A stretch of 64,000 nucleotides of DNA from Clostridiales bacterium (GTDB lineage: Bacteria > Bacillota > Clostridia > Oscillospirales > Acutalibacteraceae): contig JAHZDE010000006.1 of NCBI GenBank assembly GCA_019422525.1, positions 107,018-171,017 on the forward strand, given 5' to 3'. This document shows, one piece after another, positions 1-8,056 of the stretch. The notes below the pieces were generated by a model. That model worked only from the letters and a program-made list of their open reading frames with translations. It had not been told where the DNA came from and did not search any database. The translations under genes were made by a program, and so were the position numbers. Every line of letters starts with the position of its first letter. Position 1 is the stretch's first letter.

Positions 1-285
1 AGCTGGCTGAACAATCAGGCAGTAATACCGACAGTCGTTTTCCGGCATAGGAGAAATGTAGTGAATAACCCCCGAGGGAATGATGACAAACGCTCCGGCG
101 TCCATTTGATGGGGTTCCATCTCATAAATAACCGAGGCCGTCCCGCCAATACAATACAGAATTTCGATTCCTTCATGCCAATGGGGTTCCACTCCGCCAT
201 CTTTAATAGAAATTCGGTCCAAATGAAAGGTGACCGGGAATGCCGGGTCTGCATGATAAATCGGCTCATAGGGTGCGCTTTGCAT
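1..285 (-). CDS. AraC-type regulator, N-terminal cupin domain (3' end cut off)
   Basis: The 95 visible residues form a sugar-binding cupin (AraC_binding fold): the metal/ligand-type motif EPHWHEGIEI is at residues 33-42, followed by the short beta strands and the Pro-Ser-Gly turn (IPSGVIHY, about 69-76) typical of this domain. The DNA-binding HTH half should lie beyond the left window edge. The start ATG at 285 has an AAAGGAGG site 6-8 bases upstream. It is divergent from the sugar operon that begins at 540, so it is the likely regulator of that operon. A stand-alone cupin enzyme is the alternative, because the HTH is not visible. Confidence 0.75.
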   Translation of the reverse strand, partial: MQSAPYEPIYHADPAFPVTFHLDRISIKDGGVEPHWHEGIEILYCIGGTASVIYEMEPHQMDAGAFVIIPSGVIHYISPMPENDCRYYCLIVQPA

Positions 286-494
286 GATGGCTCCTCCTTT
301 TGAAAAAGCAAGATACTGCTAAAATGAAACAAGATATGCTCTTTACAATTCCTGCGGATATTATAAAATAAAAGGCAGAAAGCTGTCAATTTTAATTCTA
401 TTTTTGTTCGGTTTTCCCAGCTTTGGCAGGACCAATCGGAAAAACAGCATAGTAAAACAAACGGCTGTATCATTTCCGAATTTGTAAAAAATTA

Positions 495-509
495 GCAGGA
501 TAATCCTGC
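495..509. promoter_or_regulatory. Perfect 7-1-7 palindrome upstream of sugar operon
   Basis: GCAGGAT-A-ATCCTGC lies 30 bases before the first gene of the sugar operon and in the gap shared with the divergent AraC-type regulator. It could be an operator or a small hairpin in the 5' leader. The rest of the 286-539 gap is AT-rich, and I could not place a convincing promoter in it. Confidence 0.4.
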
Positions 510-539
510 CTGCTGGCATTTGAAAGGAGATGTATCTGA

Positions 540-1391
540 ATGTATCCATTTTCCATTGGCGTTTTGCTGGATTCCTTCCGTACCGATTGGCGCACAGCTT
601 TGCAGCTGGCAGAAAAGACCGGCGTTTCCGGAATTCAGGTATATGCCACCAGCGGCGAATTTGCACCGGAAAATATGTCAAAAGATTTTCGCCGGGAGTT
701 CCTTGATGCCGTAAAATCTCACGGATTGACGATTTCGGCGCTGTGTGGAGATTTGGGCCAGGGGTTTGCCCATGGGGAGAAAAACCCGGAGCTGATTGAA
801 AAAAGCTGTCGAATCTTGGAACTTGCCAAAGAGCTGGAAACTGATGTGGTGACTACGCACATTGGCGTGGTGCCCGCCGATAGCAGCTGTGAGCGGTATC
901 ACATCATGCAGGAGGCCTGCGGGAAGTTGGCAGAGTATGCCGACAGTTTGGATGCCCATTTTGCCATTGAAACCGGCCCGGAAATCGCCGTAACCCTGAA
1001 AGGATTTTTGGATGGGCTGCATTCTACCGGTGTGGCAGTGAACCTGGACCCGGCAAACTTTGTCATGGTGACCGGGGATGACCCGGTGCAGGCCGTATAT
1101 ACCCTGAAAGATTATATCGTCCACACCCACGCCAAGGACGGCGTGAAGCTGCTGGACGGCGACCCCATGGTCATTTATGGAGAGGCGGCTTCCATCGAGG
1201 ATACCATCCGGGAAGCAAAATATTTTGAGGAAGTTCCTTTGGGCGAGGGCAGCGTGGATTTTCCTGCCTACCTGAAAGCGCTCCATGACATCGGCTATCA
1301 GGGATTTTTGACCATCGAGAGAGAAGCGGGGGAAAATCCCGTTGCCGATATTCAAAAGGCATCTGACTTTTTGCGCGGGCTGATTGGCTGA
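540..1391 (+). CDS. Sugar phosphate isomerase/epimerase family protein (TIM barrel)
   Basis: This is a 283-residue xylose-isomerase-like (AP endonuclease 2 superfamily) TIM barrel. The usual metal ligands can be placed: Glu144 (IETGPE), Asp170 (NLDPAN), His195/His197 (HTHAKD) and Glu260 (TIERE). Proteins of this family isomerise or epimerise free sugars, inositols or keto-sugars; the exact substrate cannot be read. It is the first gene of a tight three-gene operon with an oxidoreductase and a second isomerase, which fits oxidation and isomerisation of a sugar or polyol. The ATG at 540 follows GAAAGGAG with good spacing. Confidence 0.85.
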   Translation: MYPFSIGVLLDSFRTDWRTALQLAEKTGVSGIQVYATSGEFAPENMSKDFRREFLDAVKSHGLTISALCGDLGQGFAHGEKNPELIEKSCRILELAKELETDVVTTHIGVVPADSSCERYHIMQEACGKLAEYADSLDAHFAIETGPEIAVTLKGFLDGLHSTGVAVNLDPANFVMVTGDDPVQAVYTLKDYIVHTHAKDGVKLLDGDPMVIYGEAASIEDTIREAKYFEEVPLGEGSVDFPAYLKALHDIGYQGFLTIEREAGENPVADIQKASDFLRGLIG

Positions 1392-1419
1392 AAGAATTTT
1401 GATATTGGAGGAAAAGGTT

Positions 1420-2484
1420 ATGGCAGACAAAAAACTGAAAATCGGTGTAATCGGCGTCGGAAATATTTCCAACGAGCATATCCAGGCCTATCTCAATAAC
1501 CCTCGGGTGGAACTGTACGCCTTCTGTGATATTGACGAAAAGCAGCTGGCCATTATGGCCGAAAAATATGGCGTAACCCGCACCTTTACCGATAAGGACG
1601 AAATGCTGGCCTTGCCGGAGCTGGATGCGGTGAGCGTGTGTACTTGGAATTCCCAGCATACACCGTGCACGATTGCCGCGCTCAATGCTGGCAAACATGT
1701 CTTGTGCGAAAAACCCATGGCCACCACCGTCGAGGACGCCATTGCCATGAAAGAAGCTGCCGACAAAAATGGGAAGCTCCTGCAAATCGGATTTGTCCGC
1801 CGGTTCGGCAATGACTGCAAGGTGCTGCAAGATTTTATCAGCCGGGATTATTTTGGCGAAATTTACTTTGCCAAGGCTGCCTACCTTCGCCGCAACGGAA
1901 ACCCCATGGGATGGTTTGGTGACAAGTCCCGTTCCGGTGGCGGTCCCCTTATCGATTTGGGTGTCCATGTCATCGATTTGACCCGCTATCTGATGGGCAA
2001 TCCCAAGCCGGTATCCGTGTTCGGCGTTACCTTTAAAAAACTGGGCAACCGCAGCGAACTGAAGGACAAAAAAGCCTATGTCTCCGTTTCCGCCACCGAC
2101 CACGACATCTGCGACGTAGAGGATATGGCCTGCGCTATGGTGCGATATGATAACGGCGCGGTATTGTCGGTGGAAACCAGTTTTAGCCTGAACCTGAAAA
2201 AAGAAGTGGGTACCATTGAGCTGTTCGGTACAAAGGGCGGGGCAAAGCTTTCCCCCGAGCTGGAAATGTATACCGAAATCAACGGCTATATGGCCGACGT
2301 AAACCTGTGTACTCCAACCGCCCTCTCCTTTGACGGGCTGTTTCAGGGAGAAATTGACCATTTTGTGGAGTGCATCTTGGACGGTGCTTCCTGCCGTGCA
2401 CCGGCTGAGGATGGAATTATGATTATGCGGATTCTGCGGGCTATTTATGAATCTGCCGAGACAGGCCATGAAGTGTTGTTATAA
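1420..2484 (+). CDS. Gfo/Idh/MocA family NAD(P)-dependent oxidoreductase
   Basis: The 354-residue protein has an N-terminal Rossmann fold (IGVIGVGNIS, about residues 8-17) and the family hallmark CEKPM at 96-100, whose Lys is the catalytic/NAD-contacting residue. The C-terminal alpha/beta substrate domain carries GPLIDLGVHVIDL. Such enzymes oxidise hydroxyls of sugars and inositols. I chose ATG 1420, 29 bases after the previous stop, because GGAGG sits just upstream; an in-frame ATG at 1384 overlapping the preceding gene has no ribosome site. It is the middle gene of the operon. Confidence 0.88.
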   Translation: MADKKLKIGVIGVGNISNEHIQAYLNNPRVELYAFCDIDEKQLAIMAEKYGVTRTFTDKDEMLALPELDAVSVCTWNSQHTPCTIAALNAGKHVLCEKPMATTVEDAIAMKEAADKNGKLLQIGFVRRFGNDCKVLQDFISRDYFGEIYFAKAAYLRRNGNPMGWFGDKSRSGGGPLIDLGVHVIDLTRYLMGNPKPVSVFGVTFKKLGNRSELKDKKAYVSVSATDHDICDVEDMACAMVRYDNGAVLSVETSFSLNLKKEVGTIELFGTKGGAKLSPELEMYTEINGYMADVNLCTPTALSFDGLFQGEIDHFVECILDGASCRAPAEDGIMIMRILRAIYESAETGHEVLL

Positions 2485-2500
2485 AAGGAAGGAAAGTCTC

Positions 2501-3364
2501 ATGAAAATTGCAGTAAGCACTTACAGCTATCAGCGTCTATTAAGCAGCGGCGCAATCACTCAGATGGAATGTGTTGTCAAAACCCGGGAGACGGGCGCTG
2601 ATGCCATTGAATTTGTGGACATTCTGCCCCATGACGGTTCTTCCCGAAAAGAATATGCCCAAAAGCTGCGGGCAGAATGTGAGCGGGTAGGGCTGGAAAT
2701 TTCCTGTTATACGGTGGCGGCGGATTTTATCAGCGGCAGCGGTGGAGATTTTGATGCAGAAGTGGAGCGCGTAAAGGGGGAAGTGGACATAGCCGCTATT
2801 TTGGGAGCCCCCTGCATGCGTCATGATGCCGCCTGGGGCCCGGGAAAATATCGGAGTTTTGAGAAAGCGCTGCCAGTGATGGCTGAAGGGTGCCGGAGAG
2901 TAACAGAATATGCAGCTTCGCTGGGGATCAAAACCACGGTGGAAAATCACGGCTTTTTTTGTCAAGACAGCGACCGGGTGGAACGGTTGATGCTGGCAGT
3001 TGACCATGAAAATTTTGGCCTGCTGTGCGACATGGGGAACTTTTTGTGTGTGGACGAGACATCGGTTCATGCGGTTTCCCGGCTGGCGGGTTGGGCGCTG
3101 TATGCCCATGCCAAGGACTTTCTGGCCAAAAGCGGTAGCGGGGATTTTCCCGGTTCGGACTTTTTTGCTACCCGAGGCGGAAATTTTCTGCGGGGAACCG
3201 TGATTGGCCATGGGGTAGTGCCGGTTCGCCAGTGCCTATCCATTTTAAAAGCTGCCGGTTATGATGGTCCGGTGGGCATAGAGTTTGAAGGGATGGAGCC
3301 AGTACTGGATGGAATCCGGGCTGGAGTGGAAAATTTGAGAATGTATATGGAAAGTCTGCACTAA
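2501..3364 (+). CDS. Second sugar phosphate isomerase/epimerase (TIM barrel)
   Basis: This 287-residue xylose-isomerase-like barrel is clearly diverged from the one at 540. Candidate metal ligands are Glu148 (TTVENHG), Asp177 (LLCDMGN), His203 (YAHAKD) and a C-terminal Glu in VGIEFEG. ATG 2501 follows AAAGGAAGG, and an upstream in-frame ATG at 2447 lies inside the preceding gene. With the oxidoreductase, the two isomerases suggest a route of dehydrogenation then epimerisation/isomerisation of a sugar or inositol. Confidence 0.83.
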   Translation: MKIAVSTYSYQRLLSSGAITQMECVVKTRETGADAIEFVDILPHDGSSRKEYAQKLRAECERVGLEISCYTVAADFISGSGGDFDAEVERVKGEVDIAAILGAPCMRHDAAWGPGKYRSFEKALPVMAEGCRRVTEYAASLGIKTTVENHGFFCQDSDRVERLMLAVDHENFGLLCDMGNFLCVDETSVHAVSRLAGWALYAHAKDFLAKSGSGDFPGSDFFATRGGNFLRGTVIGHGVVPVRQCLSILKAAGYDGPVGIEFEGMEPVLDGIRAGVENLRMYMESLH

Positions 3365-3453
3365 GAGATTTTGTAAAAAAATTGTAAAAAAATGGACGAA
3401 AATCCCCGGGCAAACTCCCATGATGATTGGTGAATATTTTATAGAAGATAGCG

Positions 3454-3482
3454 TTGATTCCTTAAAAAAAGTATGCTATAAT
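3454..3482 (+). promoter_or_regulatory. Sigma-A promoter for the MATE exporter
   Basis: TTGATT (3454-3459), a 17-base spacer and TATAAT (3477-3482), with an extended -10 TG one base before it. Transcription should begin near 3489, giving a leader of about 100 nt. Confidence 0.75.
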
Positions 3483-3494
3483 GGCGAAAACACA

Positions 3495-3527
3495 GCCGCA
3501 GAGGGGTAGACTCTGCGGCTTCTGTTT
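3495..3527 (+). terminator. Terminator-like hairpin in the MATE leader
   Basis: A perfect 9-bp stem GCCGCAGAG / CTCTGCGGC (3495-3503 and 3511-3519) with a 7-nt loop is followed by TTCTGTTT. It lies only a few bases after the inferred start point of the promoter at 3454, so it is an attenuator candidate as well as a possible end for readthrough from the sugar operon. The U-run is weak. Confidence 0.5.
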
Positions 3528-3587
3528 GCAATAAAAAGGGATGCCCTTCAACAAACTGGCAAATTCGGGGAAAGGTGATGTACTCAA

Positions 3588-4928
3588 ATGGAAAATCAGG
3601 TAATATGGGACAGGCGACGACTTTTGAGGCTGATTATCCCGCTGGTTATTGAGCAGGTGCTGGCCGTCACTATCGGTATGGCCGATACGGTAATGGTTTC
3701 CAGCGTAGGCGAAGCGGCAGTGTCCGGTGTTTCCTTGGTGGATTCTATCAACGCGCTGCTAATTAACATTTTTTCGGCTTTGGCCACCGGCGGCGCTGTA
3801 GTAGGTGCCCAATATTTGGGTAAGCGCGACCGGGATAGTGCCTGTGAAGCAGCGAAACAGCTGGTGTTTGCAGTTGCCGCCATGTCGCTGGTCATTGCTG
3901 CTTTTGCATTGGTGGCCAAAGACTGGCTGTTGCAAATTATTTTTGGCCATGTAGAGGCGGCCGTTATGGCAAATGCACAGGTATATTTTTTCCTGTCAGC
4001 CCTGTCTTATCCTTTTTTAGCTATTTATAATGCCGGCGCAGCTTTGTTCCGCGCTATGGGTAATTCTAAAATCTCCATGTTGATTTCTGCTATGATGAAC
4101 GTTATCAACATTGTAGGCAACGCGATTTTCATTTTTGGTTTCCATTTGGATGTAGCCGGTGCGGCAATAGCTTCCCTGATTTCCAGAATGGTGGGCTGTG
4201 TGGTCATTATGGCACTCATCATGCGGCCGGTACATGAGATTTTTATCAAGTCCCTGTGGCCACTTGAATTTAATTGGGGAATGATTAAAAATATCCTGCG
4301 AATTGGTATCCCTAACGGTTTGGAAAACAGTATGTTCCAGTTGGGCAAAATTCTGGTGCAGGGATTGGTTTCCTCCTTTGGCACAGCTGCTATCGCCGCA
4401 AATGCTGTGGCGGGCAATGTAGCTGCGTTGGAAATTATCCCAGGTTCTTCTTTGGGACTGGCTATGATTACGGTAATTGGCCAATGCGTGGGTGCAAGAG
4501 ACTATAATGGTGCCGTGAAGTATGCGAAAAAGCTGTTGTTAATTACGTATGTCTTTACGGCTGTACTGAACTTGCCGCTGCTGTTTTTGCTGCCGGGTAT
4601 CGTCAGTTTCTATAGCCTTTCCGGTGAGGCCATGACTTTGGCATTGCAGCTGCTGGTATTCCACGGAATTTGTACTATGATTATTTGGCCTATTGGTTTT
4701 ACCCTTCCAAATGCGTTGCGTGCATCTAATGATGTTAAGTATACGATGGTGGTTTCCGTTACCACTATGTGGGTGTGCCGCATTGGTTTAAGTTATTTGT
4801 TGGCACTTACGTTCCAGATGGGTGTGATGGGCGTATGGGTTGCTATGGTGATAGACTGGTGTGTCCGGGCTGTGTTTTTCAGTATCCGTTTCCTCAGGGG
4901 AAAGTGGAAGGAAAAGCAGTATATCTAA
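3588..4928 (+). CDS. MATE family efflux transporter
   Basis: This 446-residue membrane protein has about twelve hydrophobic segments in two homologous halves. The N-terminal RLLRLIIPLVIEQ and GMADTVMVSSVG signature (about residues 10-45) is that of DinF/NorM-like multidrug and toxin extrusion proteins, which export cationic compounds or metabolites using a Na+ or H+ gradient. It has its own strong promoter and a leader hairpin, so it is probably a single-gene unit. The substrate cannot be predicted. Confidence 0.93.
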   Translation: MENQVIWDRRRLLRLIIPLVIEQVLAVTIGMADTVMVSSVGEAAVSGVSLVDSINALLINIFSALATGGAVVGAQYLGKRDRDSACEAAKQLVFAVAAMSLVIAAFALVAKDWLLQIIFGHVEAAVMANAQVYFFLSALSYPFLAIYNAGAALFRAMGNSKISMLISAMMNVINIVGNAIFIFGFHLDVAGAAIASLISRMVGCVVIMALIMRPVHEIFIKSLWPLEFNWGMIKNILRIGIPNGLENSMFQLGKILVQGLVSSFGTAAIAANAVAGNVAALEIIPGSSLGLAMITVIGQCVGARDYNGAVKYAKKLLLITYVFTAVLNLPLLFLLPGIVSFYSLSGEAMTLALQLLVFHGICTMIIWPIGFTLPNALRASNDVKYTMVVSVTTMWVCRIGLSYLLALTFQMGVMGVWVAMVIDWCVRAVFFSIRFLRGKWKEKQYI

Positions 4929-4975
4929 GAAGTGGCGGTGGCCGAAAAATTTCATAGAAAAATTTGAAAAAAGTC

Positions 4976-5004
4976 TTGCAATTCTTTCAAAAGTCTGGTA
5001 TAAT
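4976..5004 (+). promoter_or_regulatory. Sigma-A promoter for tRNA-Leu
   Basis: TTGCAA (4976-4981), 17-base spacer, TATAAT (4999-5004) with an extended -10 TG. The mature tRNA starts 11 bases after the -10 hexamer. Confidence 0.8.
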
Positions 5005-5015
5005 AACAGCGTTGT

Positions 5016-5102
5016 GCCGGTGTGATGGAATTGGCAGACGTAGTGGACTCAAAATCCACCGGTAGCGATACCGTGCCGGTTCGAGTCCGGCCACCGGCAC
5101 CA
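5016..5102 (+). tRNA. tRNA-Leu(CAA), reads UUG
   Basis: An 87-nt class II tRNA with acceptor arms GCCGGTG / CACCGGC, anticodon stem GTGGA/TCCAC with loop CTCAAAA (anticodon CAA), a variable arm CGGTAGCGATACCG, T-arm GCCGG-TTCGAGT-CCGGC and encoded CCA. It has its own promoter and terminator. Confidence 0.97.
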
Positions 5103-5103
5103 G

Positions 5104-5147
5104 ACTGAGTCTGGACGCACTTCGCGTTCCAGACTCAGTTTTTATTT
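5104..5147 (+). terminator. Terminator of tRNA-Leu
   Basis: A 12-bp stem (5104-5115 with 5128-5139) topped by CGC/GCG and followed by a T-rich tract, two bases after the tRNA CCA end. Confidence 0.9.
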
Positions 5148-5200
5148 TGCCGTAGTGCTCGCGTCTTAAGCGGGTATCTATTTTGTCAACGCTTCCCATT

Positions 5201-5240
5201 AAAAGCCTCAACACGTAAGTCGTGTTGAGGCTTTTCTTTT
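5201..5240 (+). terminator. Second, apparently orphan terminator hairpin
   Basis: A perfect 15-bp stem (5201-5215 with 5221-5235), 5-nt loop TAAGT, then TTTTCTTTTT. No gene lies between it and the tRNA-Leu terminator. Its sequence closely resembles the terminator after tRNA-Pro at 32239, so it may be left over from a lost tRNA gene. Confidence 0.8.
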
Positions 5241-5315
5241 TGCATGGCCTTATTTGATTGTGTTTGTGGAGGAATTTCTTGGTAAATAGCACATCCAGTG
5301 AAGGCGCTAATTTTA

Positions 5316-5377
5316 TCAATCAAAAACGGAGCTGCACCTAATTTATAGGTCGCAAGCTCCGCTTTTGATTTTTCTAT
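5316..5377. terminator. Bidirectional terminator-like hairpin
   Basis: ATCAAAA-CGGAGCT pairs with AGCTCCG-TTTTGAT around an inner ACCT/AGGT stem, with T-runs on both sides. It would stop readthrough from the left and transcripts of the broken alcohol dehydrogenase gene from the right. The 5241-5315 stretch shows nothing recognisable. Confidence 0.65.
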
Positions 5378-5418
5378 GGAAGTTCGAATGTAGTGTTGGG
5401 TATAATAATGCTTCGATT

Positions 5419-5759
5419 TTAACGATAAGACTTTTCAAAGATAGCGGCACATTTTGCATCGGTTAGAGAAACTTGGTCAGAAGCAAACAGGCCGCCCATT
5501 GTGGTACGGGCATTTTGTGCCAGCGTCATAAATTCATCCGGCTGGATGCCGCAGTTCGACATTTTTAAATTGGCAACGCCACACTGTTCCTGAAGCTCAG
5601 CCAGGTTGCAGCATCTTCCTTGCCAAGAGCCTTTGCCATGCGGATGAACCGTTCGTCACAGGCATGTTTTTCAATGAAATGGGTGAAATACGCCAGGAAA
5701 ATCATAATCAGTCTGGTGCCAAACACAATTCTTGTGAGAACGTACATTTGAAAACTCAT
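5419..5759 (-). pseudogene. Remnant of an iron-containing alcohol dehydrogenase (C-terminal part, frameshifted)
   Basis: Two reading frames in series on the minus strand spell the C-terminal helical part of a group III Fe-dependent alcohol dehydrogenase. The first holds HACDERFIRMAKALGKEDAA. The second holds QEQCGVANLKMSNCGIQP, then DEFMTLAQNARTTMGGLF, and ends FEKSYR with a stop at 5419. The frame changes near 5600. The N-terminal NAD and metal-binding part is missing, and the sequence upstream of about 5710 no longer resembles the family. The shortness, frameshift and missing domain argue for a decayed copy rather than a sequencing slip. Confidence 0.65.
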
Positions 5760-5811
5760 AAGTCAATTGAGCGGCTGATGTCTCATATTTACTTTTTATA
5801 AAGTGAGATGC

Positions 5812-6354
5812 TTATGGAGCATGGGCCATCGGATTTTTCTCTGCATCCGCCCATTTGGCTAATACTAATTGCTTAATAAGAAAAATGACAATCATTTGGC
5901 ACAGCCACAGTAATCCAAAAGCACTTTTCAAAAATAGCAACAGCTTTCCTGCATAGGGGATATGAAACAAATATACGCCCAGAATATCCTGCCCGCTGGT
6001 TTCATATATGTCCAGCGAGCTGCTTCCTTCCGGGTGGGTTTTATATACGGTTTCACCCTTATCATTTTTTTCTATGTGCGAGAATCTGTGCATAATAGTG
6101 ATTTGTTCCCCAAATCGGTTGGCAAGAAAAATAATAATGTCATCTTTTTGAATCTGCATATTGTCATCATATGTTTTTGCCAATACAAGAGAATGAGTTC
6201 CTATGGTTGGTTCCATACTGTTTGTTAAAACATGATAGAATCGATAGGGAAGAATCTCTTTATATATATTAGGGAAAAAAGCAGCACAAATCATAAGGGT
6301 GGACAATATCCCAATACACAGATAGAAACTCACTTTTTTACACGCTTTTGCCAT
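5812..6354 (-). CDS. SipW-type signal peptidase I
   Basis: The 180-residue protein has an N-terminal membrane helix (about residues 9-28), the catalytic serine motif TNSMEPT with Ser46, and His89 in TIMHRF in place of the lysine of the bacterial type. This is the Ser-His ER/SipW class. Two hydrophobic stretches near the C-terminus (about 135-168) would be further membrane segments. It cleaves special signal peptides of TasA/CalY-like surface proteins. A likely substrate is encoded 21 bases upstream in the same orientation, so the two form a transcription unit. Confidence 0.88.
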   Translation of the reverse strand: MAKACKKVSFYLCIGILSTLMICAAFFPNIYKEILPYRFYHVLTNSMEPTIGTHSLVLAKTYDDNMQIQKDDIIIFLANRFGEQITIMHRFSHIEKNDKGETVYKTHPEGSSSLDIYETSGQDILGVYLFHIPYAGKLLLFLKSAFGLLWLCQMIVIFLIKQLVLAKWADAEKNPMAHAP

Positions 6355-6375
6355 GAAAGGTAAAAAACCCGCCAG

Positions 6376-6855
6376 TTAGCTCAGGGTTGCGGTGACTTTT
6401 ACCGTACAGGTATTCGAGTTGGTCTTCAATTTTTCAAGTCCGCTTTCTGTAAAGGTGATGGTATAATTGTATTCTTCCATCCCATCCGTCACACTGCTAT
6501 CAACATTTCCCGACACACCGTCTCCTGTAAATTCAATGGAATAATCGGTACTTTCTATCAGTTGTTCCGATGCTTCTATCGTCTCTTTTAAAGTCAGTTT
6601 CTTTGCAACGCTGTCGCTATTGTCAACATTGAATTTCACAGTGCCTGACGCTGTTACCGTAACCGGATTTAAAGTATTTGCATCGGCAGAAATATTTTGT
6701 TCGTCTGTACTGTCGGAAACCGTAACCGGATTACGCATGGTAACAGTGTTTCCTCGGCTATCAACCGTTACAGTATCCCAAAGCGCATAAGTAGCAGCCG
6801 AAGTAGCCATGACCATTGCCGCAGTAAAAATGGATAAAATTGTCGTTTTTTTCAT
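6376..6855 (-). CDS. SipW-dependent TasA/CalY-like secreted protein
   Basis: This 159-residue protein begins with a SipW-type signal peptide (hydrophobic ILSIFTAAMVMATSAATYA, then LWD). The remainder is rich in Thr, Val, Asp and Ser and looks beta-sheet forming, without cysteine except one near the end. TasA/CalY relatives form surface fibres or matrix in Firmicutes. I chose ATG 6855 because AGGAGG stands upstream; an extension to 6894 would spoil the signal peptide. The protein is short for TasA, so it could be a minor subunit or an unrelated surface protein with the same export signal. Confidence 0.75.
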   Translation of the reverse strand: MKKTTILSIFTAAMVMATSAATYALWDTVTVDSRGNTVTMRNPVTVSDSTDEQNISADANTLNPVTVTASGTVKFNVDNSDSVAKKLTLKETIEASEQLIESTDYSIEFTGDGVSGNVDSSVTDGMEEYNYTITFTESGLEKLKTNSNTCTVKVTATLS

Positions 6856-6948
6856 CGTATATAACCTCCTTGATGACAGAGGATATAGTACCATGTGTTT
6901 TGAAGTATCACAAATACGTATTTATATATAATAGAAATAACCAAAGAG

Positions 6949-7875
6949 TTATGTCTTGTCTAAACCATAGCTGTCTTTGAAAAGATGAAGAAACTTTTTG
7001 GCTTCTGACGAAAACACTGTGATTTCTTTTTTAATAACTATCAAATATGCTTTGCGATTTATAGAAGAAAGACGTATGCTTTGAATCCCCATTTTTTCCA
7101 ATTCGGATATCTGCCACTTGTTACCAACCATAAATGCATTGCTGTTTTTAACCATCATTAAACAGGAATGGTAATGATTGACTACTATGCATTTGTGCAT
7201 GTATGCGTTTGGAAATTCTTCTTTCCACTTTTCGTTGCTGAAGGCCGTGTATTCATCGGATTTTAATTGGACAAACGGATACTGCATCAAACTGTCCATG
7301 CTGATGTTCTCTTGATTGGCCAGCGAATGATTTCTATGGAAATGATAGTATAGGCATCCCTTATCCAGCTCAATACATTCTAATCCTTTGCGAGCAGACA
7401 CGCTTTTCAGGAGTGTTTTCTGAAAATCATCCACAACCAGAATTGCAAATTCAGAGATTTCCTCTTCTACCTGTTTGATACACCCCTCAATGGTAGTTTC
7501 AAAAAAATCGACATCAATTCTGTCGGCATGTGTAGTAGAAACATAATCTAAAAGCAGGCTGTCCTTTAGAATCAGATTCCCAACTGAAAATGAAAGTTTC
7601 ACACGATTATTTTCATCAGTCTCTTCTGTTTCCAGATGTTCCAACCGTTCCATTTGGCTGATAATGGATTGAGCGAGTAAATATACTTTTTTCCCATAGG
7701 TGGTTAGCTCTAATCCGTTATTGTAACGGATGAAAATTTGGTGATGCACTTTTGTTTCAAAGTCTGCGACAACTTTACTCAGATAGGGCTGAGAAACAAA
7801 TAACTTTTTGGATGCCTTGGTAAGAGAATGGCAATCCGCAATTTCTACAAGATATCTTAGCTGTTGAAGGTTCAT
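6949..7875 (-). CDS. LysR family transcriptional regulator
   Basis: The 308-residue protein starts MNLQQLRYLVEIADCHSLTKA with the LysR winged HTH at residues 1-60 and an effector-binding domain after about residue 90. GGAGG precedes the ATG. The gene is clearly richer in A and T than the flanking housekeeping genes and reads in the same direction as the SipW/TasA-like pair 94 bases downstream. It could therefore regulate them or be cotranscribed. Its effector is unknown. Confidence 0.9.
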   Translation of the reverse strand: MNLQQLRYLVEIADCHSLTKASKKLFVSQPYLSKVVADFETKVHHQIFIRYNNGLELTTYGKKVYLLAQSIISQMERLEHLETEETDENNRVKLSFSVGNLILKDSLLLDYVSTTHADRIDVDFFETTIEGCIKQVEEEISEFAILVVDDFQKTLLKSVSARKGLECIELDKGCLYYHFHRNHSLANQENISMDSLMQYPFVQLKSDEYTAFSNEKWKEEFPNAYMHKCIVVNHYHSCLMMVKNSNAFMVGNKWQISELEKMGIQSIRLSSINRKAYLIVIKKEITVFSSEAKKFLHLFKDSYGLDKT

Positions 7876-8004
7876 ATTTTCCTCCAGAAATCGGTTGGTT
7901 CACAAGTGGATGGAATCTCCTTCCTGTGTTTCCATTATAACCAAGGAGAGTGCTTGCTATGCAGCAGGAATGTAAGGGATGATTTGTCACAGTTTTCCAT
8001 CAAA

Positions 8005-8046
8005 AAAATTCGCCTGCTCTCGTTTAAAAATGAGCGGGCGAATTTT
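8005..8046. terminator. Bidirectional terminator
   Basis: AAAATTCGCC pairs with GGCGAATTTT (8005-8014 with 8037-8046) around an inner TGCTC/GAGCG, with T-runs on both strands. It ends the DUF4236 gene on the minus strand. The remaining 7876-8004 gap shows nothing I can name. Confidence 0.8.
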
Positions 8047-8056
8047 GGTTTTTGAT

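Noticed and set aside
4987..5319. Minus-strand frame of 110 codons over the tRNA-Leu gene
   Set aside because: It is the well-known false translation antisense to a tRNA-Leu (ends in an LEPARYRYRW-type run) and has no ribosome site.
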